Below, in pieces: positions 1 to 11,661 of a DNA stretch of 64,000 bases. The DNA comes from Podospora comata (Eukaryota > Ascomycota > Sordariomycetes > Sordariales > Podosporaceae), in assembly GCA_017354895.1 (NCBI GenBank), contig CP071493.1, forward strand, positions 5,022,001 through 5,086,000, written 5' to 3'. The notes under the pieces were generated by a model that had not been told where the DNA came from, ran no database searches, and was given only the letters and a program-made list of their open reading frames with translations. How positions within the stretch are numbered: position 1 is the first letter of the stretch; each line of letters begins with the position of its first letter. A program made the translations under genes and the position numbers.

Positions 1-604
1 ACCTGTGGTAGTCTCCGTTTAGAAGGAAATTCAATATTGCTGGCAATACCACCCACCCTCCGGCCATGCAAAACCCCCTGCAGCAAGAATTAACTTCTTC
101 TACTTTTCGTCCGTCAAGGCTGGAGGATGCCCGGGGTCCGGGGTCTCCGACACGGCAGATACCCCTGTTCCCACGTGGCTATCCCGACGTCCCTTTTCTC
201 TTTCCGGTAGTTATACGTTTCGGGGAGCAGTGATGCTCGGCTGCGGCACAGGAAATGGAGGGATGGCCATGAGGCAGCAGGGAATCTATGCGAGGGGGTG
301 GGATATCCATATTCGATCATCATAGGAGAGACGGGGGTGCCTAGTTGTTGTTTTGGAGTAACCACACCCCTTATGTTGCTTTGGCGGAAGGCCATGTTTT
401 GGATGGTCACAAGACGGAGCTGGTCGTTAGGTCTTTTGTGGGCTACCAAGTTACCTAAGGTAAAACAGATCTGGTCTGCATCAGGATGAGCTTGCATCAA
501 GTTCCAAAGTACACAACCGGATACGGGCATCGTTGTAAAAGAGTTCATTAGAAAGAGGCACAAAATAGAAAATAAATCCAGAATCTGTATTCTGAACCCC
601 GGGT
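1..604. other. No gene recognised, left edge
   Basis: This is the 3' flank of the broken minus-strand gene. The open frames here are short, overlap in several frames and show no family motif. I see no RNA gene or repeat. Confidence 0.4.
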
Positions 605-1792
605 CTACCAATCTTCGTAGTCATAGTCCTCCAAGAGAATTCCCGCCATCCTCCCCAGTTCCCTTTGCTTCCAATCACAGTAATTATCCTCGTGTTTGGG
701 TGTACACCACGCCAATATCTCGTCCCTCTAATGCTCACCGATCTCCTCCGAGTGGTCTTCTATGGTGCGTTGAACTGCAGCCATGACACTGTTCCACATA
801 TCCAAGCTGATTGTGTCACTTATTCTTTCATTCCGCCTCAGGTCACAGATATCGACTGAGACTTGACGAAAAAAACTCCGCCTATCATCGCCATCTCCCA
901 TCTGCTCTCGGAACAAGGTGTGGAGACTGGATTTTGCTTTGCGTAGAGCTGGAGATGGTAGTATGCAAGCTAAAAGGTTTCGTCTGGCGTGCTCCAAGGA
1001 ATTGCCTGATAGCTGAGTCTCTTGATCAGTTCTATCATAGGGCCTGGAGGGTTGTCCTTCGGTGGCGGCAAAAGATGGATGAGAGCACCACCGTCTGCAT
1101 AATTCCAACTCGTGCCTGGTGGCCTGGAAGATATCAAGCCACGGCATCTTGAGGAATTGAATAGAGACCATCTCTTCAGTGCACCATACCGTGGATGTGT
1201 TGCCCCCCCCACAACGTCCATCACCGGACCCACCACAATCGAGCGTGAATGGTGACGGGGTTCAAAACCATGACGCTTTGCGTCTCTGGCTTCGCTCACC
1301 ATCAGTGGCGAATAGTAGCCGTATGGTAGAAACCAAACGTCTCGCAGAAAGTCTTCCAACTTCCAACGTGCCTTGTGATAACGCTCATCTTCACAGAGTC
1401 TCTGGTTGATAACACCCTTGGAGCGCGAGGGGGTCCAATCTACGCAGTAGCCGAGTTCTGTATCCTCGTAGAGGCCGTATTCATCTGCTCTGTAAATATC
1501 AAGACACAAGTTCAAATATCCCTCGGTCCTACGGCTCATCACCTTGCGGCCAGGGTCATGTTGCAGTAGGTTTAACAGCCACTCTACCATGAGGGCGGGG
1601 GTATCTATCCTCTTGTGATTCGGTCATTTCGTCGTGATCCACACTGGTAGGTAGGTGGTGTTCGATAAAACGCAGCCGAAAGGGGGTGAACAGATCGAGG
1701 TGTTGAGTAGATCGAGGCGAGGTTGTCCAAGTACGTGGATTTGCAGCTTGATTGTGAGTATCGGCAGAAATTATTTGTCCAAATTCAGGATT
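605..1792 (-). pseudogene. Broken gene of unknown function
   Basis: I do not recognise the family. Three protein-like stretches on the minus strand follow one another with compatible content but in different frames. The first (about 1792 to 1610) contains the segment FRLRFIEHHLPTSVDHDEM. A direct TATC duplication at 1602-1609 shifts the frame into a second stretch (1600 to 1211) containing EYGLYEDTELGYCVDW and FLRDVWFLPYGYYSPL. A C8 run (G8 on the sense strand) at 1203-1210 marks the switch into a third stretch, which runs to a TAG at 728-730 and, read past it, continues as DEILAWCTPKHEDNYCDW to a final TAG at 605-607. The third frame after the C8 run has clearly more C/G-ending codons than the competing frame, which is why I place the switch there. 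The upper boundary is a CACAG acceptor-like site; any first exon was not found. A functional gene with unseen introns is possible but less likely given the in-frame nonsense codon. Confidence 0.5.
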
Positions 1793-3919
1793 CTGTGAGC
1801 TTCATGTAGTGGTGGCCTTGCCAAAACTTAGAGTTTTATTTGTTTCAGAGTATCCTTTTGGCCGGGGCTTGATTGTACTTGCCTATCGAGTTCCTGGACA
1901 GCAACCAAACGGAAACGGCGATGCTCTTTTCATCAGGAAGTTGTCCGAGGAAAGAGCATCTCATGTCTGTCTCAAGATTGGAATGACTCCTCTTAACCAC
2001 CTTGAGTTTGAGTTTTACTTCTTTTGCAACCCACTGACATATTCTCGCGTGCCAGCAACCTCTGAGCCATCAAGAGATCGTATTGGCGCAACTTACACCC
2101 TCATCGTCGCTCGTTCCAAGCAGCAAGAGTCAGAAACAGCAATGCTCACACTAACCTTCCTTAGCAGCCGCAGCCCACTCAGATAGTCAGCCAGCAGCTT
2201 CCACTTGCAGAAGACTCGGGAGTCGGGTTAAGCTCCGTGGTCCTCCAGCAAGAACCGGGCCAAGCTCCGCAAAAGCATGAGACAACAAGGAAGAAATGAT
2301 CTTCCCAAGCATCTACAGGGGCTTGTTTCGAATACTCCGCAACTCCTCTCCTATCATATATGATCAACCACTTTGAACGGCTCTTTTCGCTTTCGCTTTT
2401 AAACCTGGCTGCAGATGCATGGCACAGCGCCCCCCCCTCAATGGCGGCCGCTCGACCCCACAAAATAAGCACGGAAAAAGCAGCCTGCCAGTTCCCTTGG
2501 GCGCAAAAAGACGGAGCTATCTCCGAGTCTTCACGAATTCAGCAGGCCGGAGCCTTGTCGATTTTCTTCCTTTTGAACTCTCCCACCAATTACCCCCTGT
2601 CAGCTCTTCTAATGCAAGCTGCAGCTAGCAACGCTCGGGGGCCCCTGGAACTGCAGTGCTGTATGTAAAGATAACCGACAACACTCTTCTGGGGGCTGCT
2701 GATGGCTGCGAAGAACCAAAACTCGCCTGCGATTGGATCTTGAGTATGTCGCCTTCAGGACTCGAAACATGTTGTTACTGTATCTTGACTTGCACGAGAT
2801 GTCGACGCAGATGGGCAATGCATGCTTCTAGTCTAGGGTACCTACGTATCTGAAGCACCACATGTTTCCTCGTCGGATGCCTGATTCGACGTTTTCATGA
2901 ACGCATTCGTTCAGAAGGATGAGCAAAAAAGTCTGTATACTTCAACAAGGACGTTGCACAGTGGGCATCTCCCACCCAGGTGCCTACCAACCACACCCGG
3001 TCGCTTCTCGCATTCGCATTCTGTACTTACGCCCCGCAACTCCGCCCCCCTGACAAACGTCACGCTCGATCAGAGGAGGAGGAGGAGGCTCCCAATTTCC
3101 ACGTGGCTAGGTTGCATTGAAGGATCATGTGCCTGGTATGTGGTCAAGATGCTTGCCTCCGGTTTATCTACCCCCTGCTTTATACATTGATGGCGTACTA
3201 CAAGATACATCTGTCAAATGTCAGTTTGTTTAACTTTTGACTTGTGGAGGTTGATGTCTCAGCTTCTGCAGCTGGGTAATTTCACATGCGGACCCCAATG
3301 GCACTTCATTTTTAAGTGCGCAGTTGATACTGGGACTGGGGAGGGCTGTTGATGGTGTTTTCGACATCAGTCCTATCCCACCCCCCCCTCCCTTCTTTGT
3401 TTAGTGGTCGTCGGGAAGTCCGGGAGTAGCGTAGTGGGTGAGCGGTGTGGGCGGTTGAGATCTACTACCGAGGTTTTTACAGCCTTGTCTTTGTTGTAGT
3501 CATAGGTTCTGCTTGGTACCTTATCCAGCACTTCGTTTTGAGAGAGAGGAAGAGAGACAAGGCGGCAGATCGGGCTGAGAGAGATGATGCAAGTACCGTT
3601 GTATGTCGCTTTTTCAGGGAAACGAGGGGGGAAATGCGGGATGTCTGGTTCGTCTCGAGGATGCGTGGTTAGGTATTCTGCGGAGACTGAAGATATGGGG
3701 GGCCTGGGGCTCGATGGGTAGATTGCCGTTGCTATACCTGGAGGAGTATCTCATCAGTATAAGAGGTGATCTTGCCGACCTTCCTGTCTCGTTCCATGTC
3801 CCTCATGGAAGGCAAGATTTTACCATCTGTACACATCCAACACTTACCCTTGAACACATTCTTCATCCCAGCGCCACATGCACTCATGTATGCTACCTGG
3901 CTCCTCACACCAAACAACA
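1793..3919. other. Gene-free stretch
   Basis: The longest frame (1809-2186, plus) has no ATG at its 5' end and no recognisable motif. A hydrophobic plus-strand frame near 3445-3670 also lacks an ATG start. A CT/CA-rich tract precedes the small open frame at 3920. No supported gene. Confidence 0.4.
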
Positions 3920-4162
3920 ATGCCAACCAACCCACCCCAACCCACTGAATGGACCCTCCTCTACATCCAAACCACCCAGACATCTCACCAGCAAAGACAA
4001 GACCACACCACAGACATCCAGCAGTCAAAACAATCCTACCAAGCTGCCGCTCAAAGAAAAATACAAGAGGACATCGGCTCTCTACTGGATACACCACCAT
4101 CACAACCGCAACAGGAGCAACGGCCACTCACCATTTCACGTCGTTCTCGCCCTAGGAACTGA
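3920..4162 (+). CDS. Possible small Gln-rich protein
   Basis: An ATG-led single-exon frame of 80 codons. The protein is rich in Gln, Thr and Pro, has a central amphipathic stretch (QSYQAAAQRKIQEDIGSLL) and ends in a basic tail (ISRRSRPRN). A leader rich in C and A precedes the ATG (CAACAATGCC), a good fungal initiation context. There is no signal peptide, membrane segment or known domain. It may be a real short disordered or coiled-coil protein, or simply a stop-poor CA-rich tract; other frames across the same bases are also open, which lowers confidence. Confidence 0.25.
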   Translation: MPTNPPQPTEWTLLYIQTTQTSHQQRQDHTTDIQQSKQSYQAAAQRKIQEDIGSLLDTPPSQPQQEQRPLTISRRSRPRN

Positions 4163-7097
4163 GCCAAACACCCCAATAGTTACACGAACTGCCCTGTCAT
4201 CAGAAAATCTGGGAGGGCGAGAGAGGGGTGTACTACTGGTCCGCGAGTAAGCCGGCGGCAATGGCGGCATTACACTCTTCGGCTTTCGTTCATGACGATC
4301 GTAAAAACAAGCGGTGGAGGATTGAAGTCGAGAAATGTGGAGGAGGCGGTGGCGGGAACGGATAACGGATGCAGGAACTGAGCACGAACCGCTTGGTTGG
4401 CGAGCGAGCAAAGCCCGCCCAGCGAGGCCACACTATGGCTGGGTGGTGTGGCTCCAGTAGCATTTCTGGAAGGGTGACAAACAAGAGTGGGATTGATGAA
4501 CTGGGATGAAGAGACGAATGCATAAAAGGGGTTGTTTGCTTGCGGGTTTTCTCTTGTTTTTTTGCTATAATAGGTGACCGATCGTTTCCTGCTGGCCAGG
4601 GAATGGGTATGGATTGGGTTTCTGTCTGGAAAGAGGAGGTTGTCATATTGGTTGGCCTGGAAGCCGGGCCTTGGGGGTGTGCGGTTAGAGGGGGTTGACG
4701 AATTGTTTATCGAGTATCTGGTTGGCTAGCTGGGGCGTTGGTGACACGAACAGCACGTTTCTTTCTCCGGCGGCGTTGGCGGGTCTCTTGGGTTGGCGAG
4801 CACGCGGGGCATCGATTCTGAAGACGTAGGCGAAATGATCCTAGTCTATTCTTCGTTCACAGATCATGGCTTTTTTTGTAGGTTGGGTAGCAAGATGTGA
4901 TTTGATAGCGTGTATCAAGCGCAGAATCGGATGAAGAACCTGATAACGGCTGCTCGCCTGTGACAATACACGACTGCCAACCGGAGGAGGGGATAGGAAG
5001 AGCGCCAAGTTTGTGAGAAGTGATAGGTTGGCCTCGCCGGTCTCCTCTTGTCCACATCCTCCGCAATCTCTCAGCCTTCCTCTTCTCGTTTTACCGATTG
5101 AAAGTGCAGATTGGGCTACATAAAGAGGCCAGAGAAAATGAATCTGAATAGAATATAGACACCGAAACATGGCGATGAACAGGATTTCGTCTCCTGGTTT
5201 TTAGGCATAGGGGTTCTCCAAGCCAATATTGTTGGTTGATATGACGTTGGGAATTGTTCTCGGCGGCCAGCCTCATGGGATGTTATCCGCAGAACATATA
5301 ATCTCGGTTCGTCGTTGAACACCACCCCGAGTCTAGAATGTTTGAGGCGAGAGTAAATGCCTCAGTTTGACGCATGCTGCGAGCAGCTTGCCGGCTTCTT
5401 TTGACACTCGTCAAGCTCCTCCCCGTCTGCAGCAACCCCCGTGTATTTCCTTCGCCATCCAATCAGCACGTCACCAGTTTCCTGCATAAGACTTGATGTT
5501 TTCACTCTTTCATCTTCGGGTCTTCCATGGTCTTGCTCATTCATTGTATTCACCGCCATTCCTATCCCCAAATGTGATTCGACCGTTTCATCGCTCTTGG
5601 TTAGGTATATCCAAGTACTTCAGTGTATTGTTCGGGTACCTTTTATAATTTCATGTTGTTGGTGAACCCGACGTATGGTGGGTACCGCATGCATCACCAC
5701 ACTCCGGTAGCCTCCCGTAAAAATGTGGGGGAAACAGGAGTAGAAAGGATATGCGAAACGTCACACCACAGCGGCTGATGGCCGCCTCGAAATCTTTATG
5801 GGGTGGAAGAGATAAGAGGACCGGCCAAAAGCGATTCAAGCCTCGATTAACCGTCCCCTCTTCTCTTGTTGTTTTCAGGGGAAGAGGATATGGTTACTGA
5901 GTGCCACCGCCGTGCTTTCTCGTGGGTTATCCAAAGTTCTCACGGTTTCACATAGATCATTTTCCGACAGGCTGCTGATGATCTGAAGGGCGGTGTACAT
6001 CTGTGAAAGGGGTGGTCAGCAAAGCTGCCCCTGATTCTGCGAGTAAGCACGGGTGAGAACTTTGGGCAAACGTCAACTGGTCTGTCGCGCCACAACTACC
6101 CCATGGACTCCAGCAAGAATTGTTGTCTAAAATGATGACGAGATTCCCCTCATGCCGGAAGAAAGCGAGGCTCGCCCTCTAACGCTCTGTGGGCAACGAG
6201 CTGCCTGCAAATGGCTCCGTGTCGCCTTGGGCCGCGAAGTTCTGACAACGTGACGGCAAAAGGGCAGCGCATTTCGGGTGTGATATCCGGTTTTACAACC
6301 GGCGAGGGCTTGTGATAAGAGGCTATGGCCTTCCAGGTAGAGCTAACTGCTCACCAAAGAAGGGATGAACCTTGCTGGTCTCCACAGCTGTATTGTCTGA
6401 AAGGCTACGACTCACCAAGTCGATATCCATAGCTGCCCAACCCCTCCGGAAAGGCGCAGACAGCACTCTGGAAAAGCGAATAAGCCGGCTGAAGCGGCGA
6501 TAGCCCCTGTTTCCCTGGTCTGCAGCGTTCCGTGCAGGACAAGTTCCGTGCCCGGGTGTGTCCAAGCCGTATAAGGGAACGGCAATATGCCATCCGGTCT
6601 GGATATGAGCTAGTCATAATTGTTCTGAAGCAACAGTCCTGATAATAGACTAGTCCAACGTGTGTCGTTGAGCGAGTGAGGGTAGATACATACCACACCG
6701 CTATTTTGAGCCGCACCAACAGGACTGACGTTGAATATCTTCTGGAGATCTCCAAGTGAAGCGCATTCTGAAGACCGACCCAAGGAAAGATATGCGTTCA
6801 GCAAAAGACCGCACAGTTCTTTAGACCACTCCTTCAACTACCACATCTCCCTCTGAAGCGTCATTGCATTTTCACGAGGATTCCACACTCCAAATTCTGA
6901 GATATTGGACTCGGTGTGGTGTAAATATGTGCCTTCCCGTCGCTTGATGGCAACCAGTGTAGCAAGCAGGGAAGGGGCGCCGCGGTAGGCAGGACTCCGT
7001 CTTCTGGCTCACATAATCGAAACCTGTGACGTCTCAAGAGGGGTACCGTGACAGAAGCTGCACGAACACAACAGCGTAGTACTTGGAATGTGTGGTT
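4163..7097. other. Gene-free stretch
   Basis: About 2.9 kb with only short, mutually overlapping frames on both strands. No start, splice or domain pattern holds together, and I see no repeat or RNA gene. Confidence 0.4.
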
Positions 7098-7105
7098 TAT
7101 AAAAG
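7098..7105 (+). promoter_or_regulatory. TATA box (TATAAAAG)
   Basis: A perfect TATAAAAG lies 127 nt before the ATG at 7232. It supports transcription of the hypothetical gene that follows. The position suits a short 5' leader. Confidence 0.4.
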
Positions 7106-7231
7106 CGTAGAAGTCCGGATACTCCTTTGTCAAGGGCAGTCTTCCTACATTCACACTTCAGATCAGCGTCCCAGTATCCAAAACCAGAACAGCAGTTCAA
7201 GACCACCTTACCCAAGACACCGTACTTCAAC

Positions 7232-7881
7232 ATGATTTTGATAAAAAGCGAAGAGCAAACCACATCGTCAACCGGCCCAACAATCACCCCTCTTTCATCC
7301 TACCCACCCATGCTCCGTCTTGACGAGGACGAGGAGGATGCTTCGTACGGGCTTTCCTCTGAGAAAGGCCCCTCTGGCAGCTACGTTGCTGCGTACCCGG
7401 AATCTGACGACAGATTGGCGACGGGCAAGACCAACCAAGAGAATCTCAGCCATGTTGGCGCTCGCTTCATGTCGACAACGGGAAAAGGGCGGGATGATGC
7501 CACTAGCCGGACAGAACTGGACAAGGAGACGAAGAAAATCAAGGACACATGCTTGGTTTCAGTTCGAGATGAACTAGGCCGAAGTTTGACTTGGTACGTC
7601 ACAGGCCAACTACCAGTCCTGAAAGGTTGGGCTTTATGCTAACAGAAGGTTTTCGTTTCGGAAGCCGCCATAGTGATAGCACTTTCTGGTGCGAGCGGTG
7701 CGCCATCAAGGTCAACAGCAATCCAGGGTCGTCTACTCCTCGTGCAATTCCCGAGACCAAGGTGCTCGAGATTCATCTACGAAAGAATCAGCAGTCGGAA
7801 AGGGTAGTGCTGAAGAAACCGAGGACAGTGGTGAATTTACCAGAGAGTGTAGAGGGAGCGCCGAGTTCAACACGGAAGTAG
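7232..7881 (+). CDS. Hypothetical protein, two exons
   Basis: Exons 7232-7593 and 7665-7881 give 192 residues. The 71-nt intron has GTACGT at its donor, a TGCTAAC branch point and an AAG acceptor about 17 nt later; only this acceptor keeps the frame, because the nearer CAG gives an immediate stop. The N-terminal half is acidic and Ser/Thr-rich (LRLDEDEEDASYGLSSEKG), followed by a charged Lys/Asp/Glu stretch. The second exon has a CxxC pair (WCERC) and a basic, Val/Leu-rich tail. No known domain, signal peptide or membrane helix is visible. A TATA box at 7098 supports the start. A minus-strand frame (7733-8173) overlaps the second exon and cannot be excluded as the real gene. Confidence 0.42.
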
Positions 7882-9352
7882 GCTGGAACGCGACAAAATA
7901 GGTGGACAAACAGGTCTCATTATGGTTGACTGCTTTGTCTCTCAATAGGTTCTTTCCATGCCAGAATTCTTTCTTGGTGCGAAATCTGGTTGTCGCATCC
8001 CGGTACAGCCCAACGCCAAAAATATCCAATATTATGCATACCAAGAGGCAGCGTGACTTGCCAGAAAAGACGCTCTCTCCGATCTCTGGTTGCTTCTCGA
8101 ATCGAGTGATGAGTTTATTTGCTGCATATTGCTGAACAACTCCCCCGCACGCACCATGTCTCCTGTCGAACATGTGGCGCGCGCATTTACCAATCTTCTA
8201 TTTGCATGACGGATGAAATGGGACGGTGGCATATGTCCAGGTTCAAGATCTACACTGCTGCTTTCCCCATCGAAGCAACGCAACCATCAATGAAGACATC
8301 CAGACTGACGGTAGATTTCATCAGTGGTTGAAGTGCGGGAAGTCTGAGAGCTCACCAATGCAACTTGGATGGGTCGCCATGCCTTGATATCTGCCGCTTC
8401 GATGAAACAACGGGGTGAGGTGGTGGGGGCGTGCTGCAAGCGGACCATTTCGTCGAGAATTTCTTCAGCATCTGAACAAAACTTGCGGGTGATAGACTCG
8501 GCAGAAATATTGGCGTTTTATTGGCGGTAGTCCGGATTGGAATGGTCATGGAGGGTGCCCGGTCGACATCTGCCAATATGAATACCAGACCTCGCTCTTG
8601 GACAAATCCGCTGCCCCTTCTCCTGTGTATTCAGACATATTATCGAGTTTTTCGACCAACTGAACCACCAGTGTTTATCTATAACCCAATTCAGGACTCC
8701 CTAGACGGATTGCCCGAACCAGCACCGATGTGGAACCAGCATGATTGGTCTCCCTCACGATGGACTATCGCTCGCTCTCCAGAGGTTCCCGCACACCCAA
8801 TAGGGCTTCCACAGCAAGTTATCCGTCACCGCCTGTTCCAAAAGTTGCCCGACTGGTCGACAACATGTACCCTAGGGTCTTCTTGTGTGTCCGGCTGCCA
8901 CGTGATGGATGGTGTGAGAGTTGGTGATTGTTTCCTGGATACTTGGGGGCTTTCTCGGAACATGGCTAGAACATGAGCTGGGCTGGCCAGTGGGTAGTTG
9001 AGGTGAGATGGCCGTGTTGGATGCTGTCGGTGTGTACAGGTATGCCAATCGCTGTCGAGGGTAGCTCCCTGCCCAACCCTAGGTAGTTTGTCATCACTTC
9101 CGCTCCTGCGAGAGTGTCTTGCCCCCAGCCTTACTTGCCTAGAACACGTGTAATGACATGAACCGCAGTATACCAGTTTCTTTTTTTTCCGTCGTCAGGG
9201 ACCAGACGACAAGCTCCACGACAACCCCTTCATAGCCCAACCATTTACCCTTTCCATGAGGCTGTGTATTTCGGAAACAACAGTCTTGACACCGCCGGAC
9301 CTTTTTCTGACCTTTGTCCCTATCTCCATCTAAATGATAACCCTGCCACAAG
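7882..9352. other. Gene-free stretch
   Basis: About 1.5 kb between two small plus-strand genes. A plus-strand frame at 8521-8976 is long enough to notice but has no ATG-context, motif or splice support. The last part is the likely promoter of the gene at 9353. Confidence 0.35.
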
Positions 9353-9974
9353 ATGGCCGATCCTGCTCAATGCAACCCCGAGGCGCAATGTTGCCTGACT
9401 GATGGCGCAGACCACCAAGGAGGTGATGTGAACCCACACCACCTACACGACGCACCTGCGGATGTCGACTCCATTGACGAACAAACCACAACCGCATCGA
9501 CCTCTGGCGACCGTGAAGAGGTCCACGGTAATTGTGTCAGCCCTGATGACCCACCGCCACCTCTAGAATCATCCGGCAACTCTGCTTCCGTGGCTGGCGT
9601 TGCCTCCAGGCTGAATCTCTCTAGCCATGCGGCAAGCTCGTCTGGTCGAGCTTGGTCCATTTCCTCCAGGTAAGCGCGCTACTGGCCATGGTGATGGATG
9701 ACATGATGAATGCTGATTGTCCTTTAGATTGACGCTGTCTGACAACGGGGACGACAGCACTATTGGTGATCACGGTACCGACATCGTGATGCCGTTCCTG
9801 GACAGCGACAGAGAGAATCTACCTTCCCGATTTCTAAACCCGGCCTATGAGAGGACCACCGGAGAGAGTCAAAACCGAGTTGCGATCTTGTTGGCCGATG
9901 ATGTTGCGGTACCCGGAATCATTCCACCACCGTACCTGTACCCGGCCGAGATCGCGCTGGAGGATCTGCTTTGA
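9353..9974 (+). CDS. Hypothetical acidic protein, two exons
   Basis: Exons 9353-9669 and 9728-9974 give 187 residues. The 58-nt intron has a textbook GTAAGC donor and TTTAG acceptor and removes an in-frame stop. The protein starts MADPAQCNPEAQCC, is rich in Asp, Ser and Pro in the first exon (disordered), and in the second exon carries a more ordered segment (RVAILLADDVAVPGIIPPPY). No domain is recognised. The frame stops at a TGA (9972-9974) that sits exactly where an adjacent frame opens with a protein-like continuation, so the gene may be longer: either broken by a one- or two-base change near 9969-9972, or with further splicing that I could not resolve. Confidence 0.5.
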
Positions 9975-11661
9975 CGACGGCGTGCCTGAGTGGAATTCAG
10001 AGATGTATGGAGATGTGCGTTGTCGTTGGCGGAAACAATGGGAGGATGTACGGAGAGCAGAAGACGAGCGAGAAGACCAGACACCAGCAGCTTCGATGCG
10101 CAGACAAATAAGCCACCAGTGGGGTACGGCCTTTCTCCTCCGTCAGCCAGATTATGTCCGGAGGCAGGAGTATATGGTAATAATTGGAATTCGAATTGGG
10201 CTTCCGGGGGAAAGAAGTTTAGAAAAATTTCAAAAAGCTTGTCGCCACTGCAGACCGCTTGTTCTAGGATGTTCCCTAACCCACGCAATCTTTAACACTA
10301 TCGCCCCTTTGTTGCTTTTTCCTAGACCGCATACTTCTTTCAGCTTGTATGGATGCCATCAAGAGCAACATCAACCATCCGACATGGCGGTCCCCTCAAC
10401 AAGTGCTAATATCATTGAGAGATGTCAGCCAGCTGACCAGTGCTTACGCCATCTACAGTCTTATATCGGAGACCTCCGGCATAATGATTGGGCCACGGTG
10501 ACAAATCACCGTCCGACAACCAAACCCTCCACAAGTTTGAGCCAGTCGGACGGCAACCTACATTGAACCCCGCCCCAGTGACCAGGAAACGCTATAGGGA
10601 TATCCCGTCCCGCCGACCCAATCGTGTACGTTCCTGCGTGCTCCTCCTGTTCTCTGCATGAGCCCTCGAGCTGATGGTCATTGTGCGATGAATTGCTTGG
10701 CAGAATTCGACATGATAGGGTATACCTAATCACCGACGTCCAACTCCACCAACCGGCCTTTTCATACGACAAAGGCGCTGAAACAGAGCTATATATGGGT
10801 CCCGCAAGGGACGTTCCCGGCTCCGTTAGCCGGTCTCCGCCCGGGAGCAACCGAATTGAGATCGCCGTACGTTAATCGCCTGTAATCGCCCTAAAACCCC
10901 AGTCCCGACGACCCCTGGTGAAGATCATCAGCTTGGCAAACCGGGGAGAAATCCCCCAAGTGGAGAGCGGAGCACAGATGCAAGAGGATGCGTTGTGGGC
11001 ACTCGGCCGGTGGTCCAAATGCATTTATGCGGTCTGTGAGGTAGTGCTTCATGCGTTGACACAACTTTCCAGATCCCCATCGAGACACGAAGACTGTTCT
11101 AGGTGTCCAGTGATACCAACAAGGCCTCAAAGAAGCAGCTTTGCTGACACCAGTACCGACCTCGCTTTCAAAGATGGCTCCAGCTTCCCTTGGGCTTAGT
11201 GACCTCTACCATCGCCTACAAACTACCAACAATGCGAAGCCCAGGATGATAATCACCAACGTTACCAAGTTTTGTGACAGGTTTTGGGCAACATAGGAGC
11301 CTTGCAGCCTACCTGAGAAACAAGACAATGATCTGCGTCCAAGGCTTCGTAGCCCAGAGCTGTTTTCGGTCTCGTGCTGAAGGGATGGGATCCCTACGCT
11401 TCATATCATGCCTTTGCCTGTATGTCTGGATGCAAACTGACTAGCCCGCGAAACCGATGCATGGGATGGGAACGCCGATGATAGCCTGACGGGCGGGATC
11501 TCCGTTGTTTGCGAAGTTTGTGAGGTGAACCCAACGGCAGGGAAGAGCGAGGAAAAAAAGCTTACCAAAGTCTTTAGTTGCCAGTACATCAATGCTTCTG
11601 ACCTTGCTCACCCTTTGAACTCTGAGATTTTGACCTGAATCCTGGGCTTCGAATTTCTCCC
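9975..11661. other. No firm gene; weak coding signal at its left end
   Basis: From 9970 to about 10185 one plus frame has a moderately C/G-ending codon pattern, and 10325-10501 opens behind a good CCTAG acceptor with a protein-like frame (contains MDAIKSNINHPTWRSPQQVL) ending at TGA 10499-10501. I could not join these confidently to the gene at 9353. The rest holds nothing I can support. Confidence 0.35.

Noticed and set aside
970-1210. Alternative location of the pseudogene frame break at A4 (972-975)
   Set aside because: The competing reading after the C8 run has more C/G-ending codons and needs no further shift.
3603-4250. 215-codon plus frame
   Set aside because: Low-complexity His/Asn/Thr-rich translation of a CA-rich tract; the frame at 3920 is the more plausible reading there.
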